Below the pieces are notes generated by a model. That model made no database searches, was not told the DNA's origin, and worked only from the letters and a program-made list of their open reading frames with translations. Shown piece by piece: positions 43,145 to 53,854 of a stretch of 64,000 bases of DNA. Source of the DNA: Dermanyssus gallinae (taxonomy: Eukaryota > Arthropoda > Arachnida > Mesostigmata > Dermanyssidae); the NCBI GenBank assembly GCA_003439945.1, contig QVRM01001983.1:1-64000 (forward strand), written 5' to 3'. Position numbers and translations under genes: made by a program. Every line of letters starts with the position of its first letter. The first letter of the stretch is position 1.

Positions 43145-44636
43145 ATGCCAGGGAAATCCAGCGGCAGTAAGCCGCCTGACAGTTTAGATATCTCCAAGTT
43201 TAGGAGCACAATTGCCAAAGAGACACCAATCGCGGCCAAAGCCGGTGTCTCGAAGCCAGTCGGCAGCAGGGCTGGTGGCGTATCCTCTGAAACATCAGAA
43301 GTCGACTCCAGTAGAGGTGCCAAAACGTCGGAGATTGTGGAAGGAGGTGCAGCGCCAGGGTGTAAGCAAAAAAAGGTTACAGGTTGCAATGAACCTGACG
43401 AACTATTTACGCTAATGGTGTCAAAGCGTGAGCAAAAGACTATCTCGCGAGCAACGTCAGTTGGACAAACTGAGAGTGGATGCGTCTAGCGGTCTACTCA
43501 ACGCTTTTAAAGTAGTCATCCAAAGAAAAGCAAACGAAGATCCTGCTTCAAGTGAGTTCGCAGATGGCACATTGCTGCGGTTATGTAAGGCTGTTCATTC
43601 CAATTGCCCTGACTGCAAGATATCAAGCAGTAAAGCCGCTATATCCGTATGGGTAAAGTCAGAGGATGCTGCCAGAAAGCTTACGCAACTTTCTGCAATA
43701 GGGTCGATACCCGTCACGGTAACCTGCCCGGCTCTAACCTCATTCAAGGCGAGAATTCAAGGCGTCGAGGTCGCATTTACAAACGACGAAATACGCGAAG
43801 AGCTAGCAGATTGCGGTGTGGCGCAGGCTCGACGTTTATTCCGCACAGGTCACGCTGGTAAAACCCCACTCAGCAAAGTGATACTGACGTTTGACCGCCA
43901 ACCGCCGGTATCTGTCTTCCTGGGGTACAAAACCCACTCAGTCGTACTGGAGCCTGAGCAACTAAAAGTATGCCACAATTGTCAACGATTGGGACATCTA
44001 GCGGACAGGTGCACTCTTCGCAAGGCCTGCAAGAAATGTGGAGGATCTGATCATTTGGCGTCCAGTTGCACTAAACAATCGAAATGTGTAAACTGTGGTG
44101 GCCCTCACGCGGCCGGATCGCCTTCTTGTCCGCGTGTGGCTTACCTCCGTGAGCGTAACAGGATTATTATGGAGGCCAGAGTTCTTCAGCAAGTTAAGGC
44201 AGCGCATCCGAGTGCATCGATTACGGAAGGACCTGACGTCACAGCCACTGTCGCAGAAAACGCACAAACTGGTCGTTCTAATAATAGCAAAGCTTCCTAC
44301 GCAGCAGTTCTCAGGGGCATATCTGCCACGCAAAAAAGCACCTCGCCTCAGCTGCTTCTTCCTAATCCGCGACCGTTACCAAAGCCCAAACAAAAGCGAG
44401 CCAAGGCATACAAGGGTCGCCAAGTTCGGCCGCGGCGCGCTTCTAAATTTATCAAAAAGAGAAAGGTCTATTCCAAGACGCCGCGCAGAGATGTTGGAAG
44501 CGCCTTAACAGACGTCGCTCTGATGCTAGAGGGCATCAGTCCTGACTTGGCGGCAACTTTAAAGACGATTGAAAGGCCCTAAAACCTCTCTTGGCCCTCC
44601 TTCCACTTGCAGAGAAACTCAAAGCCTTCACATCAT
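43145..44636 (+). pseudogene. YLDDG-element ORF1 (gag), copy I
   Basis: It starts MPGKSSGSKPPDSL with an S/T/E-rich low-complexity segment. The reading frame changes (+1) around 43430-43490 into the gag core: NAFKVVIQRKANEDP, CPDCKISSSKAAISVWVKS, CPALTSFKARIQGV, VILTFDRQPPVSVF, then knuckles CHNCQRLGHLADRC, CKKCGGSDHLASSC and CVNCGGPHAAGSPSC and a K/R-rich tail. A 2-bp loss at ~44571 truncates the last ~20 codons. The frame change is shared with copy II, so it predates the duplication or is a property of the element. Confidence 0.82.
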
Positions 44637-44637
44637 A

Positions 44638-45403
44638 ATGCAAGATAACGAGAACCCAAACAGAAGGGAGGCCGATCATGCTTTTGTTGTCGGTGACTCT
44701 AACAGGGCTACATGTCCTGTGTGTAGAGGTATCTTCACGAGGAGGGGTCTGACCAGGCATATATCGGTCAAACACGCCGATGCCGTCAACGGGCCGTCTA
44801 CATCCCACCAGGCTCTGGCAGACGACCTTGATGTTAACACACTACTCATCGATATCCAGGCAAACATGCGTCATGCCAAACTGTTTCGCATTTTACCTAA
44901 ATCTGTGCGGTCCACTGTTGCGGAGGAGCTTACTAAGGTCTTTCTAAATGTCGCCAAGGACAACGACTTTTTCGCCTGGTACTCCTTGTTCTCCTTCGCT
45001 CCAGTCGTGTTGCGACTCCCTCGAGCCAGGAAAGATGCTCAATCCCTGTCTGTACTGGTCAGGAAGAACCTACGCGACTTTTCATCAGGATTAAGGCTCA
45101 GGGATCTGACACACGAGGGATCAGGACGCAAAGTAATAGCCCACCTTGACGATGACCTCCCCAGACGAGTGAAGGTCAAGCTGTCAGAAGGCGACATCTC
45201 CGGTGCCAGATTGGTGAGCTCCCAGGATATGCTAGCGCCAGCCAACGAAAATACAGAAGCTCTCCGCTCTCAACATCCCGATGCGCCTACGGATCTCTCC
45301 ATGCCCACACCGCCGGCAGTTACACTGCCTTCTTCAACCTCACGTGAAGAGATACTGAGTGCGATGAAGGCATTTAGCAGAAGTTCAGCTGCCGGCTTAG
45401 ACT
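44638..45403 (+). pseudogene. YLDDG-element ORF2, N-terminal part, copy I (truncated by duplication junction)
   Basis: The ATG overlaps the ORF1 stop as TAATG. Residues ~23-45 form a C2H2 finger: CPVCRGIFTRRGLTRHISVKH. Then come LFRILPKSVRSTVAEEL, PVVLRLPRARKDAQSLSV and LSEGDISGARLVSS, ending at SSAAGLD, where the tandem duplication begins. The RT and endonuclease are absent in this copy. In R2 elements an N-terminal finger binds target DNA; the target here is unknown. Confidence 0.82.
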
Positions 45404-45938
45404 ATCCCCAAAACTCGTGGGCCCACACCCGCGGCGGCTAGCTTCTCCATGACAATATCCCTGGGGGCAGTGTCATGGGAAACTCTCTGCATTGAGACGT
45501 TAGTTATCCAATTTCGAATGAGATCATTGGGCAAAAACACAAGGATATTCCCTATAGGCTTTGCCTGATTAACACGCAGAATGATATCTATAAAAAATCC
45601 CTATAAACAAGTGGAGTCAAGTGGAGTTTTTTTTTTCGCCGTTTGATACGGTGGAGTTCGGTCGTGTTTCGTGTTGGCTCCCGTAAAATCAACTATTACG
45701 AGAGGCTTAATTGTGATTTTCGTAGTGATAATTGCATCATCTAGACTTTCCATAGTGAGTGTTCGAACAGTGCACACCATACGCCTGGAGGCACTCTGGT
45801 TACTCTTCAGGGGGTTCTGACTCCTTCAGAGCTCTCTGACAGCTGTGTTCGATTTGCCGATGTCATCGCTAGCCATACGGCTGTGACCAACCTGCGGCGG
45901 GGTTCACTACTGCTTACGTGTGGGTTAGGCTCGTGGAC

Positions 45939-46008
45939 CTGTCGTAGCCCGGTGGTAGCGTCTGCGACTGCCAGCTGCGAAGTCCCGGTTCAAATCCCAA
46001 AAGTCGCA
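45939..46008 (+). other. tRNA-like sequence in the 5' leader of a YLDDG element (copy II)
   Basis: Base-for-base counterpart of 43019-43088, with the same A- and B-box-like blocks, 57 bp before the ORF1 ATG at 46065. Confidence 0.5.
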
Positions 46009-46064
46009 TTTTTTTTACTTTTTTAGAATTTTTTTTGTTTTAAGACATTTAAAAGCCTAGGACA

Positions 46065-47560
46065 ATGCCAGGGAAATCCAGCGGCAGTAAGCCGCCTGAC
46101 AGTTTGGATATCTCCAAGTTTAGGAGCACAATTGCCAAAGAGACACCAATCGCGGCCAAAGCCGGTGTCTCGAAGCCAGTCGGCAGCAGGGCTGGTGGCG
46201 CATCCTCTGAAACATCAGAAGTCGACTCCAGTAGAGGTGCCAAAACGTCGGAGATTGTGGAAGGAGGTGCAGCGCCAGGGTGTAAGCGAAAAAAGGTTAC
46301 AGGTTGCAATGAACCTGACGAACTATTTACGCTGGTGGTGTCAAAGCGTGAGCAAAAGACTATTTCGCGAGCAACGTCAGTTGGACAAACTGAGAGTGGA
46401 TGCGTCTAGCGGTCTACTCAACGCTTTTAAAGTAGTCATCCAAAGAAAAGCAAACGAAGATCCTGCTTCAAGTGAGTTCGCAGATGGCACATTGCTGCGG
46501 TTATGTAAGGCTGTTCATTCCAATTGCCCTGACTGCAAGATATCAAGCAGTAAAGCCGCTATATCCGTATGGGTAAAGTCAGAGGATGCTGCCAGAAAGC
46601 TTACGCAACTTTCTGCAATAGGGTCGATACCCGTCACGGTAACCTGCCCGGCTCTAACCTCATTCAAGGCGAAAATTCAAGGCGTCGATGTCGCATTTAC
46701 AGACAACGAAATACGCGAAGAGCTAGCAGATTGCGGTGTGGCGCACGCTCGACGTTTATTCCGCACAGGTCACGCTGGTAAAACCCCACTCAGCAAAGTG
46801 ATACTGACGTTTGACCGCCAACCGCCGGTATCTGTCTTCCTGGGGTACAAAACCCACTCAGTCGTACTGGAGCCTGATCAACCAAATTATGCTACAATTG
46901 TCAACGATTGGGACATCTAGCGGACAGGTGCACTCTTCGCAAAGCCTGCAAGAAATGTGGAGGATCTGATCATTTGGCGTCCAGTTGCACTAAACAATCG
47001 AAATGTGTAAACTGTGGTGGCCCTCACGCGGCCGGATCGCCTTCTTGTCCGCGTGTGGCTTACCTCCGTGAGCGTAACAGGATTATTATGGAGGCCAGAG
47101 TTCTTCAGCAAGTTAAGGCAGCGCATCCGAGTGCATCGATTACGGAAGGCCCTGACGTCACAGCCACTGTCGCAGAAAACGCACAAACTGGTTGTTCTAA
47201 CAATAGCAAAGCTTCCTACGCAGCAGTTCTCAGGGGCATATCTGCCACGCAAGAAAGCACCTCGCCTCAGCTGCTTCTTCCTAATCCGCGACCGTTATCA
47301 AAGCCCAAACAAAAGCGAGCCAAGGTATACAAGGGTCGCCAAGTTCGGCCGCGGCGCGCTTCTAAATTTATCAAGAAGAGAAAGGTCTATTCCAAGACGC
47401 CGCGCAGAGATGTTGGAAGCGCCTTAACAGACGTCGCTCTGATGCTAGAGGGCATCAGTTCTGATTTGGCGGCAACTTTAAAGACGATTGCAGAGGCCCT
47501 AAAACCTCTCTTGGCCCTCCTTCCACGTGCAGAGAAACTCAAAGCCTTCACATCATAATG
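46065..47560 (+). pseudogene. YLDDG-element ORF1 (gag), copy II
   Basis: Same layout as copy I: S/T/E-rich start, frame change, RRM-like half, three CCHC knuckles and basic tail, here ending intact in EALKPLLALLPRAEKLKAF with a TAA overlapping the ORF2 ATG (TAATG). A 1-bp deletion at ~46890, just before the first knuckle, breaks the frame, so the knuckles are read from 46908. Confidence 0.82.
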
Positions 47561-49977
47561 CAAAATAACGAGAACCCAAACAGAACCCAAGGGACGCCGA
47601 TCATGCTTTTGTTGTCGGTGACCCTAACAGGGCCATATGTCCTGTGTGTAGAGGTATCTTCACGAGGAGGGGTCTGGCCAGGCATATATCGGTCAAACAC
47701 GCCGATGCCGTTAACGGGCCGTCTACATCCCACCTGGCTCTGGCAGACGACCTTGATGTTAACACACTACTCATAGATATCCAGGCAAACATGCGTCATG
47801 CCAAACTGTTTTGCATTTTACCTAAATCTGTGCGGTCCACTGTTGCGGAGGAGCTTACTAAGGTCTTTCTAAATGTCGCCAAGGACAACGACCTTTTCGC
47901 CTGGTACTCCTTGTTCTCCTTCGCTCCAGTCGTGTTGCGACTCCCTCGAGCCAGGAAAGATGCTCAATCCCTGTCTGTACTGGTCAGGAAGAACCTACGC
48001 GACTTTTCATCAGGATTAAGGCTCAGGGATCTGACACACGAAGTGGTGGATGTACTCAGATGGGGCTTGCCCCCGTCTTGTCTTTTACCACTCATCTTTG
48101 GGGCAAGAATGTTTGCATTAAAAAAAAGATGGCTCATTACGTCCAATCGCCTGTTCAGTCATTCGCAGACTGGCGGCCAAAATCGGCTGCTACGATAATA
48201 GGGAAACTATTTCAGCAACTCTTGGCCAACACCAGCTAGGATTCGCTACCCCGGGGGGTACAGAGGTAGTAGTCCACTGTGCCCCTGCATTTTTGCAATC
48301 GCGCAAAGTGCCAACGGTGATGGTCAAGCTAGACTTCCGAAACGCCTTCAATAGCGTCCGGAGAGACCATTTACTGCAGTCCCCCCTTAATGCCTAGTAC
48401 TTGGATGACGGGGTTCTGGGCGGGGATCTCCCAACCGTACTTGACGACATACGAAAAGTTATTGAATTTGGTGCTATTAGCGGTCTGACATTGAACCCGG
48501 TCAAATGTGAAGTGTATGTCACAACCCACAACGAAGTTGAGCCGTTAGATTTAGCTAACCTTTTTGACTTACTTCCGGGCTTTCGCGTAGTAGACAAGGT
48601 TAACCTGGAGCTGCTAGGTGTCCCCTTGTTGCCGGAAGGCACTGCAAAGGCATTAGACAGTCGAAGAGACAAACTTGACTTCGCGGCGGGCAGACTACCT
48701 CAATTGGGGGCCCACTGCGGCTTATTCTTTCTTAGATCTTGTTTTCCAGCCACGAGGTTAATACACCTGCTTAGAGGTTGCAACCTGTTTTTATCACGAG
48801 AGCTTTTACAGCCATTTAATGGACTTAGCTTAGACATTTTAGAGATCATACTAAATCTTAAGCTGACCGCTGCGGCAAGGGAACAGGTAATGTTCCCAGT
48901 TTCTTTAGGCGGCCTAGGTGTGCCCGACGCGGTCATGATGGCAGGACCTGCAATCGTGTCGTCATTGACCCAGGCGGCGGACAGGGTTAAAGCATTATTG
49001 GACAGTGATGGTTGGGACGCTTACAACGGTGAACTTCAAAGACTGACCGGAGAATTGTCGTTGCTATTTGATTCTCTTCCCGACGATAGGGCTAACCAGG
49101 GCAATTGGACAATTCCTCTACAAGAAAAGCGACTAGCAAACCTGATTATTAGAGCGCCTTCTGTTGCTGATAAAGCCAGGCTTCGAGCTGTTAGTAGTCA
49201 ATAGGCTGTGTGTACGAATCCGGCAAGCGGATACGTTAGATCGACTACAGAAATGATCCTGTGAAGTACGATCTTAGTAGTCAAGAGGCTGGGGCTTGGC
49301 TACACGCCCTACCATGTCCGCAAATTGGGACTCTGTTAGACGACGAGACCACGCGCATAAGCGCAGGGCTGCGGCTTGGTGTTGACCTAGTCGTGCCCCA
49401 CCGATGTCGTTGTGTTGACTTTGTGGATTCGTTGGCCCATCATGGCCTGTCATGCGCGTTAAGTGCAGGCCGACGAGCACGTCACTCCGCTCTAAACGAC
49501 ACCTTTAGTCGCGCACTTCGATCTGCCGGCTTCCCATGTGTTCTAGAGCCCCCTGGTCTATCGAGGGATGGCGGAAAAAGACCTGACGGCCTGACTTTGA
49601 CGCTCTTTGAGCGTGGCCGCATGCTTGTTTGGGACGCAACTGTAACCGACTCATTAGCCCCTTCAATGGTCGGTGCAAGTGCGGACCGAGCAGGTCATGC
49701 TTCCAGGTTAGCTGAGGCTAACAAATGCAGAAAATATTCCAGTTTGGATTATCCGCACGAATTTTGTCCGTTGGCGTTCGAGACTATGGGAACTTCAGGC
49801 CCCGTTACGCTCAAACTGATTCAACGCGTAGACAGAAGCCTTAATCTTTCAACAGGAGACTCGAGAGCATCTGAATTCTTGCGTCAGAGGTTGTCGCTTG
49901 ACATCCAACGAGGAAATGCAGCGTCTGTTCGGGGCACATTGCTGAACTGGGCTAACCCTGGGTTAGAGAACCCGTAA
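47558..49977 (+). pseudogene. YLDDG-element ORF2, copy II (most of RT and endonuclease)
   Basis: The finger region is shifted by a small insertion at ~47588 but CRGIFTRRGLARHISVKH is readable. A deletion at ~48041 removes the linker, and another at ~48378 removes the QGDP region. The RT retains VKLDFRNAFNSVRRDHLL and YLDDGVLGGDLP (about 48399; the preceding Trp codon is TAG). Then come LLPGFRVVDKVNLELLG, CRCVDFVDSLAHHGLSC, RARHSALNDTFSRALRSAGFP, LEPPGL, KRPDGLTLTLF, MLVWDATVTDSLAPSM and LSLDIQRGNAASVRGTLLNW. An 83-bp insertion sits at 49202-49284. Confidence 0.82.
49191..49284. repeat. Small insertion with 11-bp target-site duplication inside ORF2
   Basis: TTAGTAGTCAA at 49191-49201 is repeated at 49274-49284. 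The 72 bp between are absent from relatives, where RLRAVS runs directly into SxxAGAWL. The insert has no recognised ends. Confidence 0.6.
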
Positions 49978-49984
49978 TCACACG

Positions 49985-51088
49985 TTTGCACGGAGACAAT
50001 TGTCCACTCCAAAGCGCTAACATAGCAAAGTTATATAAATAAATACAAATATATTTATGCTCCACAGTGGAGTCAATCTGCTATAAAAAAGGCTGGATCT
50101 TAATTCCAGCTTTTTTACAGTTAGCGTCCACAATTAATTATTGCAAACAACCGTGGGCCAAACCACTGCAGGCACAAATAAGTTAAATGTCACAGAATAC
50201 AAGTATGTCAAACACTCCTATAAATGTTTTAAAGTCTTGTGGAAGGGACCTTATGAGTTTTCGGTTGCTCCATGAACGTAACACGCCGTACCAAGCAATC
50301 CGATTTAAATTGAACAGATAATAATAATTCAGATAATGTTTCGTAGTATTTATTCATGCAAGAGTGTGAGATGTAATTCAGTACATGCTAGAATTTGTTA
50401 GATGGACTCCCATACTCCCTACTAACAGGTGTGGTACAAGTGGGCAAAATACGTATAAAAGCTAAATAGGTGGATCACTTAATTATACAAAAACGGTGTT
50501 TTTAAGCGGGCATAGCTCGTTTAAATAACACGTAGCAGATAAGTGCGCTCTGCAACACTGGGCTCAGGAAAACACTATTTGTTGCAAGCTTCCCTGTTAT
50601 TTCTTCATCGACAACCCCGTTACATTTAAGTTGGAGTTGCATCTAGATACGTCCTTCTCTTATGCATACATCGTATCTGTAATTGTACCTGAGGGTTTAC
50701 CAAATGAGACTAAGCGCTTTTTAACTTGAAGTTTATAAAGAACATTCCACTAGAAAATGTTGGATTCCTCCAAATAATTCACGGGGTAGGTGATTTTGTA
50801 GGAACCATCTTTGAACCTTGGATCTCAAATCTCTTCCTTTTCATGATATCAAATAATGATACCCGTAATCTTGTCTATAATAAAATGTACATATAAATCC
50901 AACACGGATAACATAAAATTATGTAAAAATGGTGTGACAGATGATGCTTAGACTATACACAACTACTATACATGTATGCAAACTGAGGTAGCTAATAAAA
51001 TGCAAGTGTCACGCACTATTTAATTAACTAAGTACGAGCATACTTAGTTACTTAACACATACTGGCAAAGTAGTATAATAAAACCTAC
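49985..51088. other. Intron sequence of CD36 gene 2 with a hairpin at 50085-50118
   Basis: No coding region was recognised. GGCTGGA...TCCAGC flanked by A- and T-runs forms a strong stem-loop; it lies ~110 bp beyond the end of the YLDDG ORF2 and could be part of its 3'UTR. Confidence 0.45.
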
Positions 51089-51293
51089 AGCATGAACTTC
51101 AATGTAAAAGTTGTGCCTCTTGGGGTCAGGATTAAGACCACTGACGTCGGCTCGCAACGACGGATCCCCGTTAAGAAAGTGAGGTAGGCTAAGCACAACT
51201 GGAGTCATGAAATCTTGACCGTCGCCGAAAAGCGTGTTACACCGGCTCGCATCCCACGTCCCAGTTTTATGTGTCGGTTGCGGGTTGAGGCAT
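51089..51293 (-). CDS. CD36-family receptor gene 2, ectodomain exon
   Basis: Acceptor TTTTTTACAG and donor GTAGGT (51088-51083) bound 205 bp. The exon starts with one base of a split codon and ends in phase 0. It encodes CLNPQ, TWDASRCNTLFGDGQ, PVVLSLPHFLNGDPSLR, VSGLNPDPKRHNFYIEV. Cys-x-x, S/R-C, (V/I)-x-x-S-x-PHF-L and GL-x-P-x-x-x-x-H is the CD36 ectodomain signature, including the cysteines that form disulfides. It splices in phase to 40576-40689 and is preceded by the CFC-like exon near 53.7 kb. Confidence 0.88.
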
Positions 51294-51341
51294 CTGTAAA
51301 AAACAAAGAAAACCACATTACATATTAATATGCTAATATGC

Positions 51342-51461
51342 TTTTTTTTTTTTGTTCTGGGAGGTTTCGGTAATGCATGATGCACATGCGCCACTAGCAG
51401 CCTGCGTGACTAGTGTGAGACTCGCAAACCCACTAAACCCGGATTCCTCCCCACCCCCACC
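51342..51461 (-). mobile_element. 120-bp 3'-end-only insertion of the R1-like element
   Basis: It contains only the last ~105 bp of the R1-like 3'UTR plus its A-tail (T run at 51342-51353), including the hairpin at 51392-51415. It is flanked by a direct repeat starting ACCACATTACATATTAATA (51312-51341 on the left, 51462-51483 on the right); the right copy is followed by AAA and another full copy. It lies ~50 bp upstream of the acceptor of the 51.1-kb CD36 exon. Confidence 0.85.
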
Positions 51462-51516
51462 ACCACATTACATATTAATATGCAAAACCACATTACATAT
51501 TAATATGCTAATATGC

Positions 51517-52029
51517 TGTCTTTACTAAAACATACGAGTATGCGCTATAATCCAAATGCGTAAGACGTTCATAAAATGTTGGTAGTACTCTACCGTCTTG
51601 AGGTCTTGAGTGGATCTAAAAACTGAATCCAATCGATAAAACAAATATCCTCGAGATAAGAGGGTTTATGAAAAACTAAGCTTTTTGTCACATTTTAAAA
51701 GAAGTATGACAGATCTAGCCGAAATTCTATTGCACTTTGATCGCAAAGCAATCGGTTTTGGTGGTAGAGAAATAATATTTAAGCCCTTCCTGATTAGTTA
51801 AGCTAGGTGGTTCTTTTGTAATGCAGCAACCTCAATGTGATATAGTTAGAAAAAATGCGAGGCGCCCATATCTATGACTTATTTAGAATCCCCAGCGGTT
51901 TACTAAACAATATAGGCTTTCTGAGAAATACCTTAATCATTTATTCGTATTTGTTTATGTTTTTTTTTATAAAAACACAAATGGTGTTTGTCCGTGATGG
52001 ACTGATTTGCTAACATGTTGGCCGCATTG
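51517..52029. other. Intron sequence, nothing recognised
   Basis: AT-rich and without long open frames. Confidence 0.35.
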
Positions 52030-52445
52030 ATATGGGAGACAAGGTCACAGCCGAGACGAAGACCTGCGCCGATTCGGATCGTTTCTTTGTCCGGGAGGGT
52101 GCTCAGTGGGCACCCTCCCGCGTAGCAACCAGCGCTCCTTTAGGCCGGAAAGAAACTTTTACAAGCTCCAGGTCATTGCCGAGGTTAACCTTACATCCCG
52201 GCAATAAGACCTAGAGGGTGTGACGGTCCGGCGCCGGTGCACTATTTCCTAAAAGATAAATCTCACATTTGAGGGGATTCAGCCCTAACCCCAACATTTA
52301 ACGGAAATGAAGCACGCGCCATTGTCACACTTGACTTCTTCAAGTGTGTTCTTGAAGTCAAGCTTCAGGAGGACACCAGGAAGCGTGTGTAAATCGACAA
52401 AAGTTCTTCCCCTGACGTGGTCCAGGAAAATATCTTCCCTCAGGT
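52030..52445 (-). pseudogene. YLDDG-type ORF2 fragment (RT region)
   Basis: Minus-strand motifs: DHVRGRTFVD, VLLKLDFKNTLE (RT motif), then after a gap GLNPLKCEIYLL, LLPGCKVNLGNDLELV and FRPKGALVATREGAH. These match VKLDFKNAFN, LTLNPVKCEVYV, LLPGFRVVDKVNLELLG of the 48-kb element. The YLDDG box and QGDP are deleted. Confidence 0.65.
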
Positions 52446-53290
52446 GTTAGTCTGCTTGCTTACGCTGATAACCGTGTCCTAACCATCAAGGCTTGGAGTC
52501 TTGGCTGCAGCGCCGTACAAACCAGGCAGTCGGCGACGTTGCCCGCTGAGCCCGAGGAGGAAAGCTCTATTTGCCTCTGCTAAGAGCAAGACAGGGAAGA
52601 TGCCGCCACCCTTCACCTCTGCCTAGAAGACTAGAGGATCGCACTCGTAAAAACACTGTAAAGAAATGTCGGGGTTACCCGACAGGGGTCTCCGTTGTAC
52701 TAAACACGTGCGGCGGCTGACGGAAAAGGCAGCAAAGGCGGCCAATACCCTCACACGCCACATGCCCAATATCTATGAGCCACAGCTGCTGAGAAGACTT
52801 GTTCGCCGCCGAGTCAGTCACCCTGCACGGAGCTCCGACCTAGCGCACTGATGCAATAAAATTCGCCGCAAAGTGGTCTCGTCTGTGGCAGGCCCAGAGG
52901 ACTGGAGCCCCCAGAACAATCGCAACGTACAATGTGATTAGCGCAGCAGCGGCTCCCGCTTATGCAAGAACGATCCCGTAGGATCTGAAGGCAGCCAAGC
53001 ACTACAGGCTTACAGAATAACCCCGACTTTGAAAAACGAGAATTGTTAGCGCTTAAGCGACCTCTGGCAGGTCTGGCTCGTCTACAGTAGAGTGTGCCAG
53101 GCTTAGCTCACGGCAGCTTCCAGTCCTATCCGTTTAGAATCAGGAAGGCCCTCAGCCCCACGTGCGTCCACTGTAACGATCGACTCAGAAGATACCCCAT
53201 AACACACAACGCTGAGGTGTGTAAAGCATAAGTGGAGAGCGCGCACACCTACTCTAGCTTCTAAGAATCACGACAGACTTTAACCAACGT
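52446..53290 (+). pseudogene. R1-like RT fragment (3' half)
   Basis: Plus strand reads LLAYADNRVLTI (YADD with the last Asp as Asn), then after frame changes RGLRCTKHVRRLTEKAAKA, LTRHMPNIY, ISAAAAPAYARTIPVDL and, near 53120, FQSYPFRIRKALSPTCVHC-like residues of the C-terminal zinc region. It is decayed throughout. It abuts a YLDDG fragment of opposite strand. Confidence 0.65.
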
Positions 53291-53644
53291 GACAATCAAG
53301 GAAATGACGAAATCAACACCTCACTCGAATAGCAGGAAGCTTGCTTGCTGCTATGTGTGTGTACTGCCGCACGTTTAGTTAGTCTTCTATAAAACAAACG
53401 TTTTTTATGTGTAAATTATCGGCAATGGACAGCCTGTGTTGCAGCATTATTTATTTAAATACTGTACTGCATCAATGCTGATAAGAATTTTTGTGTGTGA
53501 CGTAAAAGCTGAAAGAAAATTATATTGATTAGTTTATCTTGGCGTAGGTTCGTAGTTGGTAGAGATTTAGTAATCATTAAGAAGAAACAAACAATTATAT
53601 ATACTACGCTAATATTAAGCTCTTATTTGTGTGTATATGTGAAC

Positions 53645-53713
53645 GCTATTTTGTCGCAAAAACATTCGTCCTCAGAGACCCCAGTATTGGTTTGTATGAA
53701 GAGTTGTCACGTG
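53645..53713 (-). CDS. CD36-family receptor gene 2, candidate CFC exon (with an in-frame stop)
   Basis: Minus strand reads TNTGVSEDECFCDKIA, matching the CD36 x-N-x-C-(F/Y)-C motif that precedes the CLxP block of the 51.1-kb exon. The end at 53645 (GT at 53644-53643, weak donor) leaves two bases that complete the split codon at 51293, giving CFCDKIA-CLNPQ. The acceptor TTGCAG at 53714 is in phase with 53855-54039, but the second full codon is TGA (53707-53709). Either the gene is a pseudogene or the splice site differs. Confidence 0.5.
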
Positions 53714-53854
53714 CTGCAATGGTGCTGTAAAAATCTACCTCGTTATTGTGTGGCCTAATACTCTGCGGAGTTGCAGCCTTATTGAGCCAACCAACGCAAC
53801 TAGGGAACATGCGTGGCGAAGTCCCTAGATAATCTATAGTTTTGCCAGCCTCAC

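Larger units (their letters stand above)
42493..45403 (+). repeat. Tandem duplication, copy I (2.9 kb)
   Basis: ATCCCCAAAACTCGTGGG at 42493 recurs at 45404 and the two segments are ~98% alike by eye up to ~48040. The junction at 45403/45404 fuses the ORF2 of a YLDDG element (after SSAAGLD) directly to the inside of the minus-strand RT fragment. This is a head-to-tail duplication whose breakpoints lie within two unrelated elements. Confidence 0.9.
45404..48040 (+). repeat. Tandem duplication, copy II
   Basis: Second copy of 42493-45403, shifted by 2911-2920 bp. Differences include a 9-bp GTGGAGTCA duplication at ~45614, single-base indels in ORF1, and small changes in ORF2. After ~48040 it departs from copy I through a deletion of ORF2 sequence and continues into the unique 3' half of the element. 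Confidence 0.9.
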
